From: Phyllobacterium sp. 21LDTY02-6
GTDB lineage: Bacteria; Pseudomonadota; Alphaproteobacteria; Rhizobiales; Rhizobiaceae
NCBI RefSeq assembly: GCF_023554255.2
Contig: NZ_JAMJWD020000002.1
Location: 799,435-863,434, forward strand
Direction: 5' to 3'
Length of the DNA stretch: 64,000 nt
Each line of letters starts with the position of its first letter. Position 1 is the stretch's first letter. Under the pieces are notes generated by a model, which saw only the letters and a list, made by a program, of their open reading frames with translations, was not told where the DNA came from and ran no database searches. Positions 35,493 to 45,297 of this stretch are shown in pieces. Made by a program: the position numbers and the translations under genes.

Positions 35493-37451
35493 ATGTTCAG
35501 ACCAATTCATATTGCCGGAGCCATGCTCCTGGCCTTCTGCCGTGTCGTAACGGCACAGGAGGCGGAGATGGGCAAATCCATCAAGCTCGATCCGATTTAC
35601 ATCCAGCTCGGCCAGCAGCAGGTCGAGGCGGAGAAATCCGGCCGTGCTTTCACCATCATCAGCGGCGAGCAGCTGGCGCGCAGCCAGACGCGTTACGTTG
35701 CGGATGCGTTGCGGCAGGTGCCGGGCTTTGCGGTGTCGCGCATCGGCTCCTATGGCGGCCAGACATCGGTCAGGGTGCGCGGCGCCGAATCCAATCATCT
35801 CCTCGTCATGATCGACGGCATCGAGGCCAGCGAGACCGGCAATGGCGAGTTCGATTTCGGCGGCCTGCAGGTGGCCGACATCGACCGTATCGAAGTGCTG
35901 CGCGGGCCGCAGAGCGCATTCTGGGGCTCGAATGCCATGGCCGGCGTCGTCAATATCATCACCAGGGGCGGCACGCGGGACGGCTACAGGATCAGCGGGC
36001 GCAGCGAGGCCGGAACGGATGGAACCTGGCTCGGCAATGTCCTGCTGCAGGGCGGCGCCGACAATTATGATTTCGCGCTGTCCGGCGCCTACAGGCAGGC
36101 CGATGGCTTCAACATCTCCGATTTCGGCTCGGAGAAGGATGGCGACCGCAACGGCACGCTCAATGGCAAGTTCAAGATCGACATCACGCCCGACATCGTT
36201 CTCGACGGCACGTTACGTTACGCCGTCAGCCGAAGCGATTTCGACCCGGAGGGGACGTTCGGCACGCCGCTGCAGGGCATCATCATCGATGGCGACGACC
36301 AGACCGAGAGACGCGAATTGCTCGGTGCGATCGGCCTCACCTGGACATCGCTGGGCGGCGCGCTGACGCAAAAGGCGCGCATATCGGACAGCGATACCCG
36401 CCGCGACTATCTGAAGAACAGCGATGTGATTGCCGGCAATGAGGGCAGCCGGCTGCTCGGCTCCTATCAGGCGAGCTATCAGCTCGATAGCGAACTTCTG
36501 GGTGGCTCGAGCCATCGTTTCACCGCCGGTTATGAGGGCGAGCGCGAGAACTTCCGGCAGATGCCGACCGAGATCGATATCGCCAGCCCCTGGTACGACC
36601 CGACGCAGTTCGAAGAGCATGAACGGGTGGTGCATTCGGCCATCGGCGAGTATCGCGGCGAATTCCTCGAGCAGTTCTACCTCAACGCCGCCATCAGGCG
36701 CGATGCCAATGACCGGTTCCGCGATGCTTCCACCTATAGCGTGGCGGCGGCCTGGCAGGTTCCGGGCATGGGCACGCGCCTGCATGCGTCGGTCGGGACG
36801 GGCGTGACCAACCCGACGTTCTATGAGCAGTTCGGCTTCATCCCTTCCACCTATCGGGGAAATCCCGATCTGGCGCCGGAAAAGAGCTTCGGCTGGGATA
36901 TCGGCGTCGAGCAGAAATTCTTCGACGAACGCCTCGTGCTCGACATCACCTATTTCAGGCAGGACCTGACCGACGAGATCATCACGACGCCCTCGGCCGA
37001 TTTCCGCTACATGCCGGTCAACCAGGGTGGCAGCAGCGAGCGGCAGGGCATCGAAATATCGGCGACGCTCGACCTGATGAACGGTTTCAGCGCCGGCCTG
37101 AGCTATACCTATACCGATGCGACCGATCCCGACGGCCGAGAGGAGGTCCGCCGCCCGAAACATGCGGGTTCGGTCAATGCCGCCTATGAATTCTTCGACG
37201 ACCGCGCCCGGATATTCAGCGAGCTGACCTTCAACGGCAGGATGCAGGACGACAGCTACAGGACGGCGGTTGCGCGGCGCGTGGCGCTGGACGAATATAT
37301 GCTGGTCAATCTGGGCGGGAGCTTCAAGTTCAACGACAGGATCGAAGCCTATGCCCGTATCGAAAATCTCTTCGATGAGGAATATGAGGAAGTTTATGGC
37401 TATAACACCCCCGGCCGCACGGCTTTCGTCGGCCTGAAGGGGAGCTTCTGA
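35493..37451 (+). CDS. btuB: TonB-dependent vitamin B12 receptor BtuB
   Basis: 652 residues from ATG 35493 (MFRPIHIAGAMLLAFCRVVTAQE, a signal peptide; GAGGATATCG just upstream). The plug domain starts with LDPIYIQLGQQQVEAEKSG and has ADALRQVPGFAVSRIG, VRGAESNHLLVMIDGIEA and IEVLRGPQSAFWGSNAM, the classic TonB receptor plug. The rest is a 22-strand barrel, ending in the C-terminal Phe (RTAFVGLKGSF). Riboswitch control and neighbours btuFCD make cobalamin the substrate. Confidence 0.9.
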   Translation: MFRPIHIAGAMLLAFCRVVTAQEAEMGKSIKLDPIYIQLGQQQVEAEKSGRAFTIISGEQLARSQTRYVADALRQVPGFAVSRIGSYGGQTSVRVRGAESNHLLVMIDGIEASETGNGEFDFGGLQVADIDRIEVLRGPQSAFWGSNAMAGVVNIITRGGTRDGYRISGRSEAGTDGTWLGNVLLQGGADNYDFALSGAYRQADGFNISDFGSEKDGDRNGTLNGKFKIDITPDIVLDGTLRYAVSRSDFDPEGTFGTPLQGIIIDGDDQTERRELLGAIGLTWTSLGGALTQKARISDSDTRRDYLKNSDVIAGNEGSRLLGSYQASYQLDSELLGGSSHRFTAGYEGERENFRQMPTEIDIASPWYDPTQFEEHERVVHSAIGEYRGEFLEQFYLNAAIRRDANDRFRDASTYSVAAAWQVPGMGTRLHASVGTGVTNPTFYEQFGFIPSTYRGNPDLAPEKSFGWDIGVEQKFFDERLVLDITYFRQDLTDEIITTPSADFRYMPVNQGGSSERQGIEISATLDLMNGFSAGLSYTYTDATDPDGREEVRRPKHAGSVNAAYEFFDDRARIFSELTFNGRMQDDSYRTAVARRVALDEYMLVNLGGSFKFNDRIEAYARIENLFDEEYEEVYGYNTPGRTAFVGLKGSF

Positions 37452-37456
37452 CGCGG

Positions 37457-38305
37457 ATGACAGCGAAACACTCCGCCCGCATGGGCTGGATCGGCGGTAT
37501 CGCCAGCCATGTCCTGCCGCTGGCGGCGCTATTGCTCCTGGCTGGCGCGGTCATGGCGGCGCCGCAGCGGGTGGTTTCGCTCAATCTCTGCACCGACGAA
37601 CTGGCCATGCTCGTCGCGGCGGAGGGGCAGTTGCACTCGGTCTCCGACATGGCGCTCGACGAGAATGTCTCGGTGCTGGCGGAGCGGGCGCGCGGTCTTG
37701 TCGCCAATCACGGGCTGGCGGAGGAGATATTCCTCATGAAGCCCGACCTCGTCCTGGCTGGCTCCTATACGGCACGGCCGACGACGGACATGCTGAAGCG
37801 GCTCGGCTTCCGGGTAGAGCTTTTCGAACCGGCGATGTCCTTCGCCGATATCCGGGCCCAGCTGCGCCGTATCGGCGCCCTGTTGCGGCGGGAGGCGACG
37901 GCGGAGAATCTGGTGCTCCGGCTCGACGCCACGCTGGCCAGGGTGCAGCCGCCGGCAGGACGCGTGCCGCTGGTCGCCTTCTATTACGCCAATCAATATA
38001 CGGCCGGCAGCGGCACGCTGGTCGATGACGTCATCCGGCATTCCGGCTCGGTCAATCTCGGCGCGAAGCTTGGGCTGTCCGGTACGCAGAAACTCTCGCT
38101 GGAACAGATGATCATGGCCCGGCCGGACCTGATCGCCATGCACAATCCCTACAAGGCGCCGGCCCTTGCCTATGAGGCGCAGCTTCATCCGGCGTTCCGC
38201 GCCCTGTCGGGCGAGTCAAGACTGATAGACGTGCCCGACCGATATACGATCTGCGGCGGGCCGTTCACGGCGACCGCGGTTCGCATCCTGGCGGCGAGCC
38301 GATGA
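37457..38305 (+). CDS. btuF: Cobalamin ABC transporter, periplasmic binding protein
   Basis: 282 residues. N-terminal hydrophobic segment and AAPQRVVSLNLCTDELAML, the start of the class III (BtuF/FhuD) fold; LKPDLVLAGSYTAR-like segment (LMKPDLVLAGSYTARPTTDML), and WLx-like IDVPDRYTICGGPFTATAV near the end. Five bases after btuB and overlapping btuC by ATGA, so it is one unit. Delivers cobalamin from the periplasm to BtuCD. Confidence 0.85.
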   Translation: MTAKHSARMGWIGGIASHVLPLAALLLLAGAVMAAPQRVVSLNLCTDELAMLVAAEGQLHSVSDMALDENVSVLAERARGLVANHGLAEEIFLMKPDLVLAGSYTARPTTDMLKRLGFRVELFEPAMSFADIRAQLRRIGALLRREATAENLVLRLDATLARVQPPAGRVPLVAFYYANQYTAGSGTLVDDVIRHSGSVNLGAKLGLSGTQKLSLEQMIMARPDLIAMHNPYKAPALAYEAQLHPAFRALSGESRLIDVPDRYTICGGPFTATAVRILAASR

Positions 38306-39297
38306 AGGACCGCGCCGGCCCCCTCATCCTGTGTCTCGCCGTGCTGACGCTGCTATTGTTCCTGCTGTCGATGCTTACCGGCCCTGCCGCGCTCGACATC
38401 GGCACCAGTCTGTCCGCGATCGTGACCGGCAATGATGAGGCGATTGCGCTGGTCATGCGGGAGATCCGCCTGCCGCGCGCACTGCTGGGATTGATGATCG
38501 GCGCTTCGCTCGGCCTTTCCGGCGCGGCGCTGCAGGGCCATCTGCGCAATCCGCTGGCGGAGCCGGCGCTGCTCGGCGTCAGCGCTTCCGCTTCGCTCGG
38601 CGCTGTCATCGCCCTCTATACCGGGCTCAGCCTCGTCTTCCCGCTGGCACTGCCGCTCATGGCGCTCGTCGGAGCCGGGCTTGCGGTTCTTGTCGTGCAG
38701 GCACTTGCGGGACGCGGATCAGGCACGCTCACCATCATCCTTGCCGGCATCGCGGTCTCGAGCTTCGCAGCGGCGATGACCTCGCTGGCGCTCAACCTCT
38801 CGCCCAATCCCTTCGCAGCCATGGAAATCGTCTACTGGCTGCTGGGCTCGCTCACGGATCGGTCGATGCTGCATGTCCAGCTCTCGGCGCCTTTCATGCT
38901 GCTCGGCTGCCTGATGCTGCTCGGGCTCGGCCGGTCTCTGGATGCGCTGACGCTCGGGCCGGATGCCGCGGCCAGCATGGGCATCGACACAGGCCGGGTG
39001 CAGTTTGTCGCGGTTGCCGGCACGGCGCTCGCCGTCGGCGCGGCAACCGCCGTCGCCGGCGCCATCGGTTTCGTCGGACTGGTCGTTCCGCATATCCTGC
39101 GGCCGCTTGTCGGTTCGCAACCGTCGCGGCTCCTGCCAGCGTCCGCGCTTGGTGGCGCGTCGATGCTGCTTCTCGCCGATGTGCTGGTGCGGGTGATCGC
39201 GCCGGGCAAGGACCTGAAACTCGGAGTGCTGACCGCACTCGTCGGCGCGCCTTTTTTCCTCTGGCTCGTCTTCCGCACGCGGAGGGCCATGCTGTGA
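38302..39297 (+). CDS. btuC: Cobalamin ABC transporter permease (FecCD family)
   Basis: 331 residues with about ten membrane helices. IRLPRALLGLMIGASLGLSGAALQGHLRNPLAEPALLGVSA is the FecCD signature (split: LRNPLAEPALLGVS), followed by MEIVYWLLGSL and the C-terminal GAIGFVGLVVPHILRPLVG coupling region. Overlaps btuF by ATGA and btuD by GTGA. Confidence 0.9.
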   Translation: MKDRAGPLILCLAVLTLLLFLLSMLTGPAALDIGTSLSAIVTGNDEAIALVMREIRLPRALLGLMIGASLGLSGAALQGHLRNPLAEPALLGVSASASLGAVIALYTGLSLVFPLALPLMALVGAGLAVLVVQALAGRGSGTLTIILAGIAVSSFAAAMTSLALNLSPNPFAAMEIVYWLLGSLTDRSMLHVQLSAPFMLLGCLMLLGLGRSLDALTLGPDAAASMGIDTGRVQFVAVAGTALAVGAATAVAGAIGFVGLVVPHILRPLVGSQPSRLLPASALGGASMLLLADVLVRVIAPGKDLKLGVLTALVGAPFFLWLVFRTRRAML

Positions 39298-40073
39298 GCC
39301 TGCTGAAGCTGACAGATCTGGGCGTGTCCCTCGGCCCGAGGCCGATATTGCACGGGATCGATCTATCGGTTTCGCGCGGCGAACTGGTCGGGCTCATCGG
39401 GCCGAATGGCGCGGGAAAATCGACCCTCATCCGCAGCGTCTTCGGCCTTGTCCCTTCCGTCGGCGAGATCGCCATCGATGGCAGGCCGGCGCGGCGATTG
39501 CCATTGCGCGAGCGGGCAAGGCTCGTTGCGCTCCTGCCGCAGGAACGCGAGATCGGCTGGGCGATCTCCGTCGAAAAGCTGGTCGCCCTTGGCCGCACGC
39601 CCCATACGGGCTTCTTCGCCGCGGCCGGCGCACATGACAGGGCAGTCGTCGAAAGGGCGATCCGGCGCATGGAGCTCGACGCCTTGCGGCAAAGGCCGGT
39701 GACGGAGCTTTCCGGCGGCGAGAAAGCCCGCGTCCTCATCGCCCGCGCGCTGGCGCAGGATGCGCCGCTGCTCATTGCGGACGAGCCGACTGCGGGGCTC
39801 GATCCGGCGCACCAGATCGCGCTGATGCAATCGCTCGCCGACATAGCGGCGGATGGATCAGCGGTCATCGCCTCGTTGCATGATCTCGGACTGGCGGCAC
39901 GCTGGTGCACGCGGCTCGTCCTCCTCGACAAGGGCAGGATCGTCGCCGACGGACCGCCGGGCGAAGTGCTGACCGCGGAACGGTTGCGGTCCGTCTATGG
40001 CATCGAGGCCCATATCGAGCAGACGCCCCAAGGGCTCGTCCTCCAGCCCATGGCTGCTACACGGCAAGGTTGA
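39294..40073 (+). CDS. btuD: Cobalamin ABC transporter ATPase, GTG start
   Basis: 259 residues. Walker A GPNGAGKSTLIRS, signature LSGGEKARVLIARALAQ, Walker B LLIADEPTAGLDPAHQI, switch His in IASLHDLGLAARWC. Starts with GTG 39294 overlapping the btuC stop (GTGA). Last gene of the riboswitch operon. Confidence 0.9.
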   Translation: MSLLKLTDLGVSLGPRPILHGIDLSVSRGELVGLIGPNGAGKSTLIRSVFGLVPSVGEIAIDGRPARRLPLRERARLVALLPQEREIGWAISVEKLVALGRTPHTGFFAAAGAHDRAVVERAIRRMELDALRQRPVTELSGGEKARVLIARALAQDAPLLIADEPTAGLDPAHQIALMQSLADIAADGSAVIASLHDLGLAARWCTRLVLLDKGRIVADGPPGEVLTAERLRSVYGIEAHIEQTPQGLVLQPMAATRQG

Positions 40074-40193
40074 ACTGAATTTTCGAGCGCAACCGAAGCA
40101 CTGAATCGATGGCGCAAACGCCCGTCAGGGCTTGACCTGCGGCGGTTCTGGCCTAGTGTTGAAGTTGATGACCAAGACTTCGGGAGGAGGGAC

Positions 40194-41165
40194 TTGGAGA
40201 AAAGTCAGAACGGCTTGCATGCCGAACAGATTCAGACGGCGCTGACCGGCAATGCAGCGGCGAAATCGGCGCTTGTCGCTTCATGGGGGCGATCGATGCG
40301 CCTCTATGGCTTGCAGCCGGATGACGAGCGCAGGCCGACCATCATCCTCACCGACCGTGAATTGCGCGAAGCGCGCGAGAGGCTCGGCTCCCTGATATCC
40401 ACCGCCTCCGCTTCCCTCGACCGCCTCTATTCCGCCGTCGGCGGCGCCGGCTGCTGCGTACTGCTTGCCGACAAGAACGGCGTGCCGGTCGACCGGCGCG
40501 GCTATGAGGGCGATGATGCGACTTTCTCGAAGGTCGGCCTGTGGACCGGCGCCGTATGGAGCGAGGAAAGCGAGGGCACCAACGGCATAGGCACGGCGAT
40601 CGCCGAACAGCGGCCGCTGACGATCCATCGCGACCAGCATTTCCGCAGCCGTAATACGGCGCTTTCCTGTACGTCGGCGCCGATCTTCGATCATTGCGGC
40701 CGGCTGATGGCCGTCATCGACGTTTCCTCGGCGCGCGCCGACCTGACCGAGGGCGTGGTGCGGCTGATCGGCATGGCGGTCTCAGACGCGGCGCGGCGGG
40801 TGGAGGCCGAGAATTTCCGCCTGGCCTTCCCGCGGGCGCGCATCGTCATGGCCGAGGGCGACCCCGGCAGCGAGCGCGCGCTGAATGCGCTGATCGCGGT
40901 CGACCAGGACGATCTCGTCATCGGCGCGTCGCGCTCCGCCCGGCAATTGCTGGGCCTCACCGACGAGAACCTGCGGACGCCGCTGCCGGCAGCCAATCTG
41001 CTGGGCCATGAACGCGACGCCGCCGCCGATTTCGCCGCGGCGGAACGCAGCGTCATCCAGCGCGTGCTGCGCCGGGCCAATGGCAATGTCTCCGTTGCCG
41101 CCAGCATGATGGGCATGAGCCGCGCCACGCTGCACCGCAAGCTGAAGAAGCTCGGCCTGAACTAG
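40194..41165 (+). CDS. GAF-Fis regulator lacking the AAA+ domain, TTG start
   Basis: 323 residues from TTG 40194, set by GGGAGGAGGG at 40182-40190. SALVASWGRSMRLYGLQPD and the GAF part (GVPVDRRGYEGDDATFSKVGLW, EESEGTNGIGTAIAEQRPLTIHRDQHF, split at EESEGTNGIG) resemble the sensor half of AcoR-type activators. The C-terminus (RVLRRANGNVSVAASMMGMSRATLHRKLKKLGL, split GNVSVAASMMGMSRATLHRK) is a Fis HTH. No Walker A or GAFTGA motif is present, so it cannot act as a sigma-54 ATPase. It faces the aldehyde dehydrogenase gene downstream, likely its target. Confidence 0.85.
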   Translation: MEKSQNGLHAEQIQTALTGNAAAKSALVASWGRSMRLYGLQPDDERRPTIILTDRELREARERLGSLISTASASLDRLYSAVGGAGCCVLLADKNGVPVDRRGYEGDDATFSKVGLWTGAVWSEESEGTNGIGTAIAEQRPLTIHRDQHFRSRNTALSCTSAPIFDHCGRLMAVIDVSSARADLTEGVVRLIGMAVSDAARRVEAENFRLAFPRARIVMAEGDPGSERALNALIAVDQDDLVIGASRSARQLLGLTDENLRTPLPAANLLGHERDAAADFAAAERSVIQRVLRRANGNVSVAASMMGMSRATLHRKLKKLGLN

Positions 41166-41180
41166 TGTGGGATGATCGCC

Positions 41181-41198
41181 TGTCGCAGATATGCGACA
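41181..41198. promoter_or_regulatory. Candidate operator for the GAF-Fis regulator
   Basis: Perfect inverted repeat TGTCGCA-GATA-TGCGACA, 145 bases upstream of the aldehyde dehydrogenase start. Its symmetry suits a Fis-type dimer. Confidence 0.6.
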
Positions 41199-41342
41199 AA
41201 TGCCGGCATCAACTCGCCATGGCGGGATGACAGCCGCGCCATGGCGCGCGAAGCTCTCCATAGCCGCAGGAGGCGGCCTGGAAATTCGCGCGTATTGCAT
41301 CTGCAGCAGTCCGCTGCAGGAGCCGGCGCAAGGGAGGAAACC

Positions 41343-42860
41343 ATGAACAAGGTAGAATTCAACCGCACTGTAAAACCCAACTTCAAGGCCAGATACGGCA
41401 ATTTCATCGGCGGCAAGTTCGTCGAACCGAAGGCCGGCAGATATTTCGAGAACACCTCGCCGGTGAACGGCCAGGTCCTTTGCGAGGTGGCGCGATCGGA
41501 CGCCAGCGACGTGGAAGCGGCGCTCGACGCCGCCCATGCCGCCAAGGAAGGTTGGGGCCGTACCAGCGCTGCCGAACGCAGCGTCATGCTCAACAGGATC
41601 GCGCAGGTGATGGAGGACAATCTCTCCGTCCTGGCCCAGGCCGAGACCTGGGACAATGGCAAGCCGATCCGCGAGACGACCGCGGCCGACATCCCGCTCG
41701 CCATCGACCATTTCCGCTATTTTGCCGGCGTCATCAGGGCGCAGGAAGGCGGGATATCCGAGATCGACCATGATACGGTCGCCTATCATTTCCATGAACC
41801 GCTCGGCGTGGTGGGACAGATCATCCCGTGGAATTTCCCCATCCTCATGGCGGTGTGGAAGCTTGCCCCTGCGCTCGCGGCGGGCAATTGCGTGGTGCTC
41901 AAGCCTGCCGAGCAGACCCCGGCGTCGATCCTCGTCCTGATGGAGCTCATCGCCGACATCCTGCCGCCCGGCGTCGTCAATATCGTCAACGGCTTCGGCC
42001 TCGAGGCCGGCAAGCCGCTCGCATCGAGCCCGCGCATCGCCAAGATTGCCTTCACCGGCGAAACCACCACCGGCCGGCTGATCATGCAATATGCCAGCCA
42101 GAACCTCATTCCGGTGACGCTCGAACTCGGCGGCAAGTCGCCGAACATCTTCTTCGAGGACGTCGTTGCCGAAGATGACGACTTCTTCGACAAGGCCATC
42201 GAGGGCTTCGTCATGTTCGCGCTCAACCAGGGCGAAGTCTGCACCTGCCCGAGCCGCGCGCTCATCCACGAGTCGATCTATGACCGCTTCATGGAGCGGG
42301 CGCTGAAGCGGGTGGAGGCCATCGTCCAGGGCGATCCTCTCGATCCGGCAACGATGATCGGCGCGCAGGCGTCGAGCGAGCAGCTGGAAAAGATCCTCTC
42401 CTATCTCGACATCGGCAAGCAGGAGGGCGCGGAAGTGCTGATCGGCGGCGAGCGCAACATGCTCGCGGGCGATCTCGCCGGCGGCTATTACGTGCATCCG
42501 ACGGTGTTCAAGGGCCATAACCGCATGCGGGTGTTCCAGGAGGAGATATTCGGCCCGGTCGTTTCGGTGGCGACGTTCAAGGACAAGGACGAGGCGCTTT
42601 CCATCGCCAACGACACGCTCTACGGCCTTGGCGCCGGCATCTGGAGCCGCGACGTCAACACCACCTATCGCTTCGGGCGGGCGATCCAGGCCGGCCGTGT
42701 CTGGACGAATTGCTACCACGCCTATCCGGCCCATGCGGCCTTCGGCGGCTACAAGCAATCGGGCATCGGCCGTGAAAACCACCTGAAGATGCTTGAACAT
42801 TATCAGCAGACGAAGAATATGCTGGTAAGCTACAGCCCGAAGAAGCTCGGCTTCTTCTGA
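41343..42860 (+). CDS. Aldehyde dehydrogenase (acetaldehyde, AcoD/ExaC-like)
   Basis: 505 residues. [42 protein letters not shown] (general-base Glu) and [12 protein letters not shown] with catalytic Cys300 mark the ALDH superfamily; the length and N-terminus ([27 protein letters not shown], split [12 protein letters not shown]) match AcoD/ExaC NAD-dependent acetaldehyde dehydrogenases. GGAGGAAACC precedes ATG 41343. The DUF779 gene 57 bases downstream is a regular companion. Confidence 0.9.
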   Translation: MNKVEFNRTVKPNFKARYGNFIGGKFVEPKAGRYFENTSPVNGQVLCEVARSDASDVEAALDAAHAAKEGWGRTSAAERSVMLNRIAQVMEDNLSVLAQAETWDNGKPIRETTAADIPLAIDHFRYFAGVIRAQEGGISEIDHDTVAYHFHEPLGVVGQIIPWNFPILMAVWKLAPALAAGNCVVLKPAEQTPASILVLMELIADILPPGVVNIVNGFGLEAGKPLASSPRIAKIAFTGETTTGRLIMQYASQNLIPVTLELGGKSPNIFFEDVVAEDDDFFDKAIEGFVMFALNQGEVCTCPSRALIHESIYDRFMERALKRVEAIVQGDPLDPATMIGAQASSEQLEKILSYLDIGKQEGAEVLIGGERNMLAGDLAGGYYVHPTVFKGHNRMRVFQEEIFGPVVSVATFKDKDEALSIANDTLYGLGAGIWSRDVNTTYRFGRAIQAGRVWTNCYHAYPAHAAFGGYKQSGIGRENHLKMLEHYQQTKNMLVSYSPKKLGFF

Positions 42861-42917
42861 CAGGACCAGCCCGCGCGCCGGCCCGCAGCAGCGGCACCGG
42901 CGCGCGAGGAGGCAGAG

Positions 42918-43271
42918 ATGGAAGACGCAGGCATGGAAGACAAGGTCAGCGCGACACCGGCGGCTCTCGAACTCATCGCGACATTGCAGTCCGAATATGG
43001 ACCGATCATGTTCCATCAATCGGGCGGCTGCTGCGACGGCTCATCGCCCATGTGCTATGCGCAGGGCGATTTCATCGTCGGCGACAATGACGTGAAGCTC
43101 GGCGAGATCGGCGGTGCGCCGGTCTATATCAGCGCCTCGCAATATGATGTGTGGAAACATACGGAACTGATCATCGACGTCGTGCCGGGCAGGGGCGGCA
43201 TGTTCTCGCTCGACAATGGCCGCGAAGTGCGGTTCCTCACCCGTTCGCGCGTCTGCGCCGTTCCCTCTTGA
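42918..43271 (+). CDS. DUF779 protein
   Basis: 117 residues. [21 protein letters not shown] (split: [14 protein letters not shown]) carries a conserved cysteine cluster, followed by [16 protein letters not shown] and [19 protein letters not shown] lies six bases before ATG 42918. DUF779 genes regularly sit next to acetaldehyde dehydrogenases; function unknown, possibly metal or redox related because of the cysteines. Confidence 0.85.
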   Translation: MEDAGMEDKVSATPAALELIATLQSEYGPIMFHQSGGCCDGSSPMCYAQGDFIVGDNDVKLGEIGGAPVYISASQYDVWKHTELIIDVVPGRGGMFSLDNGREVRFLTRSRVCAVPS

Positions 43272-43311
43272 GGCGAGCAGGGCTTCAGGCGGGAGGCGGG
43301 GCCCGGCGCGG

Positions 43312-43854
43312 ATGAATCCCGACTTTTTCGACCGTGATGCGGTGGTCGTCGCGCGCGAGCTCATCGGCACGACGTTGCTCGTCGATGGCGTCGGCGGCAT
43401 GGTCGTCGAGACCGAGGCCTACCGGCAGGACGATCCGGCCTCGCATAGTTTTCGCGGCGAGGGGCCGTCGAACCGCAGCATGTTCGGCCCGCCCGGCCAC
43501 GCCTATGTCTATCGCTCCTATGGCATTCACTGGTGCCTCAACATGGTGTGCCTGCCGGATTCCGCCGTGCTCATCCGCGCCTTGGAGCCGCAGGCGGGGC
43601 TGGAGCCGATGCGGCTGAGGCGGGGCGTCGAACTGCCGTCGCAGCTCTGTTCGGGGCCCGGAAAGCTGGCGCAGGCGCTTGGCGTGACGAAGGCGCATGA
43701 CGGGCTTTCGCTGTTCGAGCCGCCCTTCGAGCTGATGCCCGGCGCAGCGCGCGAAATCGCGTTCGGGCCGCGCATCGGCATCAGCAAGGGCGCCGAAACG
43801 CCGTGGCGCTTCGGGCTGAAGGGCTCGCCTTTCCTCAGCCGCCGGTTCGCCTGA
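43312..43854 (+). CDS. 3-methyladenine DNA glycosylase (MPG/AAG type)
   Basis: 180 residues, short for the family (usually about 190-200). [41 protein letters not shown] (catalytic Glu in VETEAY), [23 protein letters not shown] (split: [15 protein letters not shown]) and [17 protein letters not shown] mark the alkyladenine glycosylase family, base-excision repair of alkylated purines. The ribosome binding site GGGAGG is about 15 bases upstream, so a shorter leader start is possible. Its stop touches that of the convergent dctM. Confidence 0.9.
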   Translation: MNPDFFDRDAVVVARELIGTTLLVDGVGGMVVETEAYRQDDPASHSFRGEGPSNRSMFGPPGHAYVYRSYGIHWCLNMVCLPDSAVLIRALEPQAGLEPMRLRRGVELPSQLCSGPGKLAQALGVTKAHDGLSLFEPPFELMPGAAREIAFGPRIGISKGAETPWRFGLKGSPFLSRRFA

Positions 43855-45297
43855 TCAGTTGAACTTCGGCGGCTGGCCGAGATCGAACGAGGGCGGGCTG
43901 CCGAGATCGTTCCCCGGCGCATTGGGCAGCTCGATCTGGAAATTCTTCAGGTCCACCGGCTCGGCGACATCGAGGAAATAGGTCACCATTTCCGGGAAGG
44001 CGATCAGCAGGCCGACCAGCAGCAATTGCAGGCACAGGAAGGGTATGGCGCCCATGTAGATATCGCTGGTCTTGATCGATTTCGGCGCGATGCCGCGCAG
44101 GTAGAACAGGGCGAAGCCGAAGGGCGGATGCATGAAGCTGGTCTGCATGTTGGCGCAGATCATGACGCCGAACCAGACGAGGTCGATGCCGAGCGCGCTT
44201 GCCGCCGGCGCCAGCAGCGGAATGATGATGAAGGCGATCTCGAAGAAATCGAGGAAGAACGCCAGCACGAAGATGAATATGTTGACGAATATCAGGAAGC
44301 CGACGATGCCGCCCGGCAGCGAGGTCAGCATGGTCTCGATCCAGTGGCCGCCGCCGACGCCCTGGAAGACCAGGCTGAAGACGCGGGCGCCGAGCAGGAT
44401 GAAGACCACCATGGCCGTCAGGCGCATGGTCATCGTCATCGCCTGGTAGACGAGGTCCCAGGTCAGCCGGCGATTGATCCACGCCATGAACATGGCGCCG
44501 ACGACGCCCATGGCGCCGGCCTCGGTCGGTGTTGCGAGGCCGAGGAAGATCGTGCCGAGGACGACGAAGATCAGCGCGAGCGACGGGATCATGCCGCGCG
44601 CGCAGCGCAGGAACAGCGGCCAGCCGCGCAGGGTGCGCGCTTCCGGCGGCAGCGCCGGCAGGTGGTGCGGCCGGATGATGCTGAGGACGAAGACCCAGCC
44701 GGCAAAGAGCAGCACCTGGACGATGCTGGCTCCGGTGGCGCCGATATACATGTCGCCGGGCGACCTGCCGAGCTGGTCGGCGAGGACGATGAGCACGAGC
44801 GACGGCGGAATGAGCTGGGTTATGGTGCCGGACGCGGCGATGACGCCGGTGGCATGGCGGATATTGTAGCCGTATTTGGCCATGACAGGCAGGGATATCA
44901 GGCCCATGGCGATGACGGATGCGGCCACGGTGCCGGTGATCGCGCCGAGGATGGCGCCGACGAGGATGACCGCATAGGAAAGGCCGCCGCGGACGCCGCC
45001 GAAGAGCTGGCCGAAGCCGTCGAGAAGATCCTCGGCGAGGCCGCATTTCTCCAGGATGACGCCCATGAAGGTGAAGAACGGGATCGCGAGCAGCAATTCG
45101 TTCGAAAGGACCGAGAACATCTGATAGGTCAGGTTGCCGAGGAAATCCGGCCCGATCGCGCCCATCTCGATGGCGACGAAACCGAAAAACAGCCCGACGG
45201 CAGCCAGCGAGAACGCAGCCGGGTAGCCGATGACCATGAAGATCACCAGCCCGAAGAACATCAACGGGGCGAGGTTGTCGGAGAAGAATTGCATCAT
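43855..45297 (-). CDS. dctM: TRAP transporter large permease (DctM type)
   Basis: 480 residues with about 12 membrane helices. NELLLAIPFFTFMGVILEKCGLA, AVILVGAILGAITGTVAASVIAMGLISLPVM (split: GAILGAITGTVAASVIAMG), TQLIPPSLVLIVLADQLG, LATPTEAGAMGVVGA (conserved TPTEAGA) and PPFGFALFYLRGIAP are DctM signatures. The C-terminus is extended and Pro rich. Overlaps the small permease by ATGA. No periplasmic binding protein gene is present nearby. Confidence 0.9.
   Translation of the reverse strand: MMQFFSDNLAPLMFFGLVIFMVIGYPAAFSLAAVGLFFGFVAIEMGAIGPDFLGNLTYQMFSVLSNELLLAIPFFTFMGVILEKCGLAEDLLDGFGQLFGGVRGGLSYAVILVGAILGAITGTVAASVIAMGLISLPVMAKYGYNIRHATGVIAASGTITQLIPPSLVLIVLADQLGRSPGDMYIGATGASIVQVLLFAGWVFVLSIIRPHHLPALPPEARTLRGWPLFLRCARGMIPSLALIFVVLGTIFLGLATPTEAGAMGVVGAMFMAWINRRLTWDLVYQAMTMTMRLTAMVVFILLGARVFSLVFQGVGGGHWIETMLTSLPGGIVGFLIFVNIFIFVLAFFLDFFEIAFIIIPLLAPAASALGIDLVWFGVMICANMQTSFMHPPFGFALFYLRGIAPKSIKTSDIYMGAIPFLCLQLLLVGLLIAFPEMVTYFLDVAEPVDLKNFQIELPNAPGNDLGSPPSFDLGQPPKFN

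Noticed and set aside
41270-41342. Sigma-54 promoter before the aldehyde dehydrogenase
   Set aside because: A GG ... TTGC pair exists, but the spacing differs by about five bases from GG-N10-GC, and the regulator lacks the AAA+ domain.
40782-43019. 745-residue open frame antisense to the aldehyde dehydrogenase and GAF-Fis genes
   Set aside because: It spans two certain genes on the other strand and is a shadow; low-complexity Asp/Arg/Leu composition.
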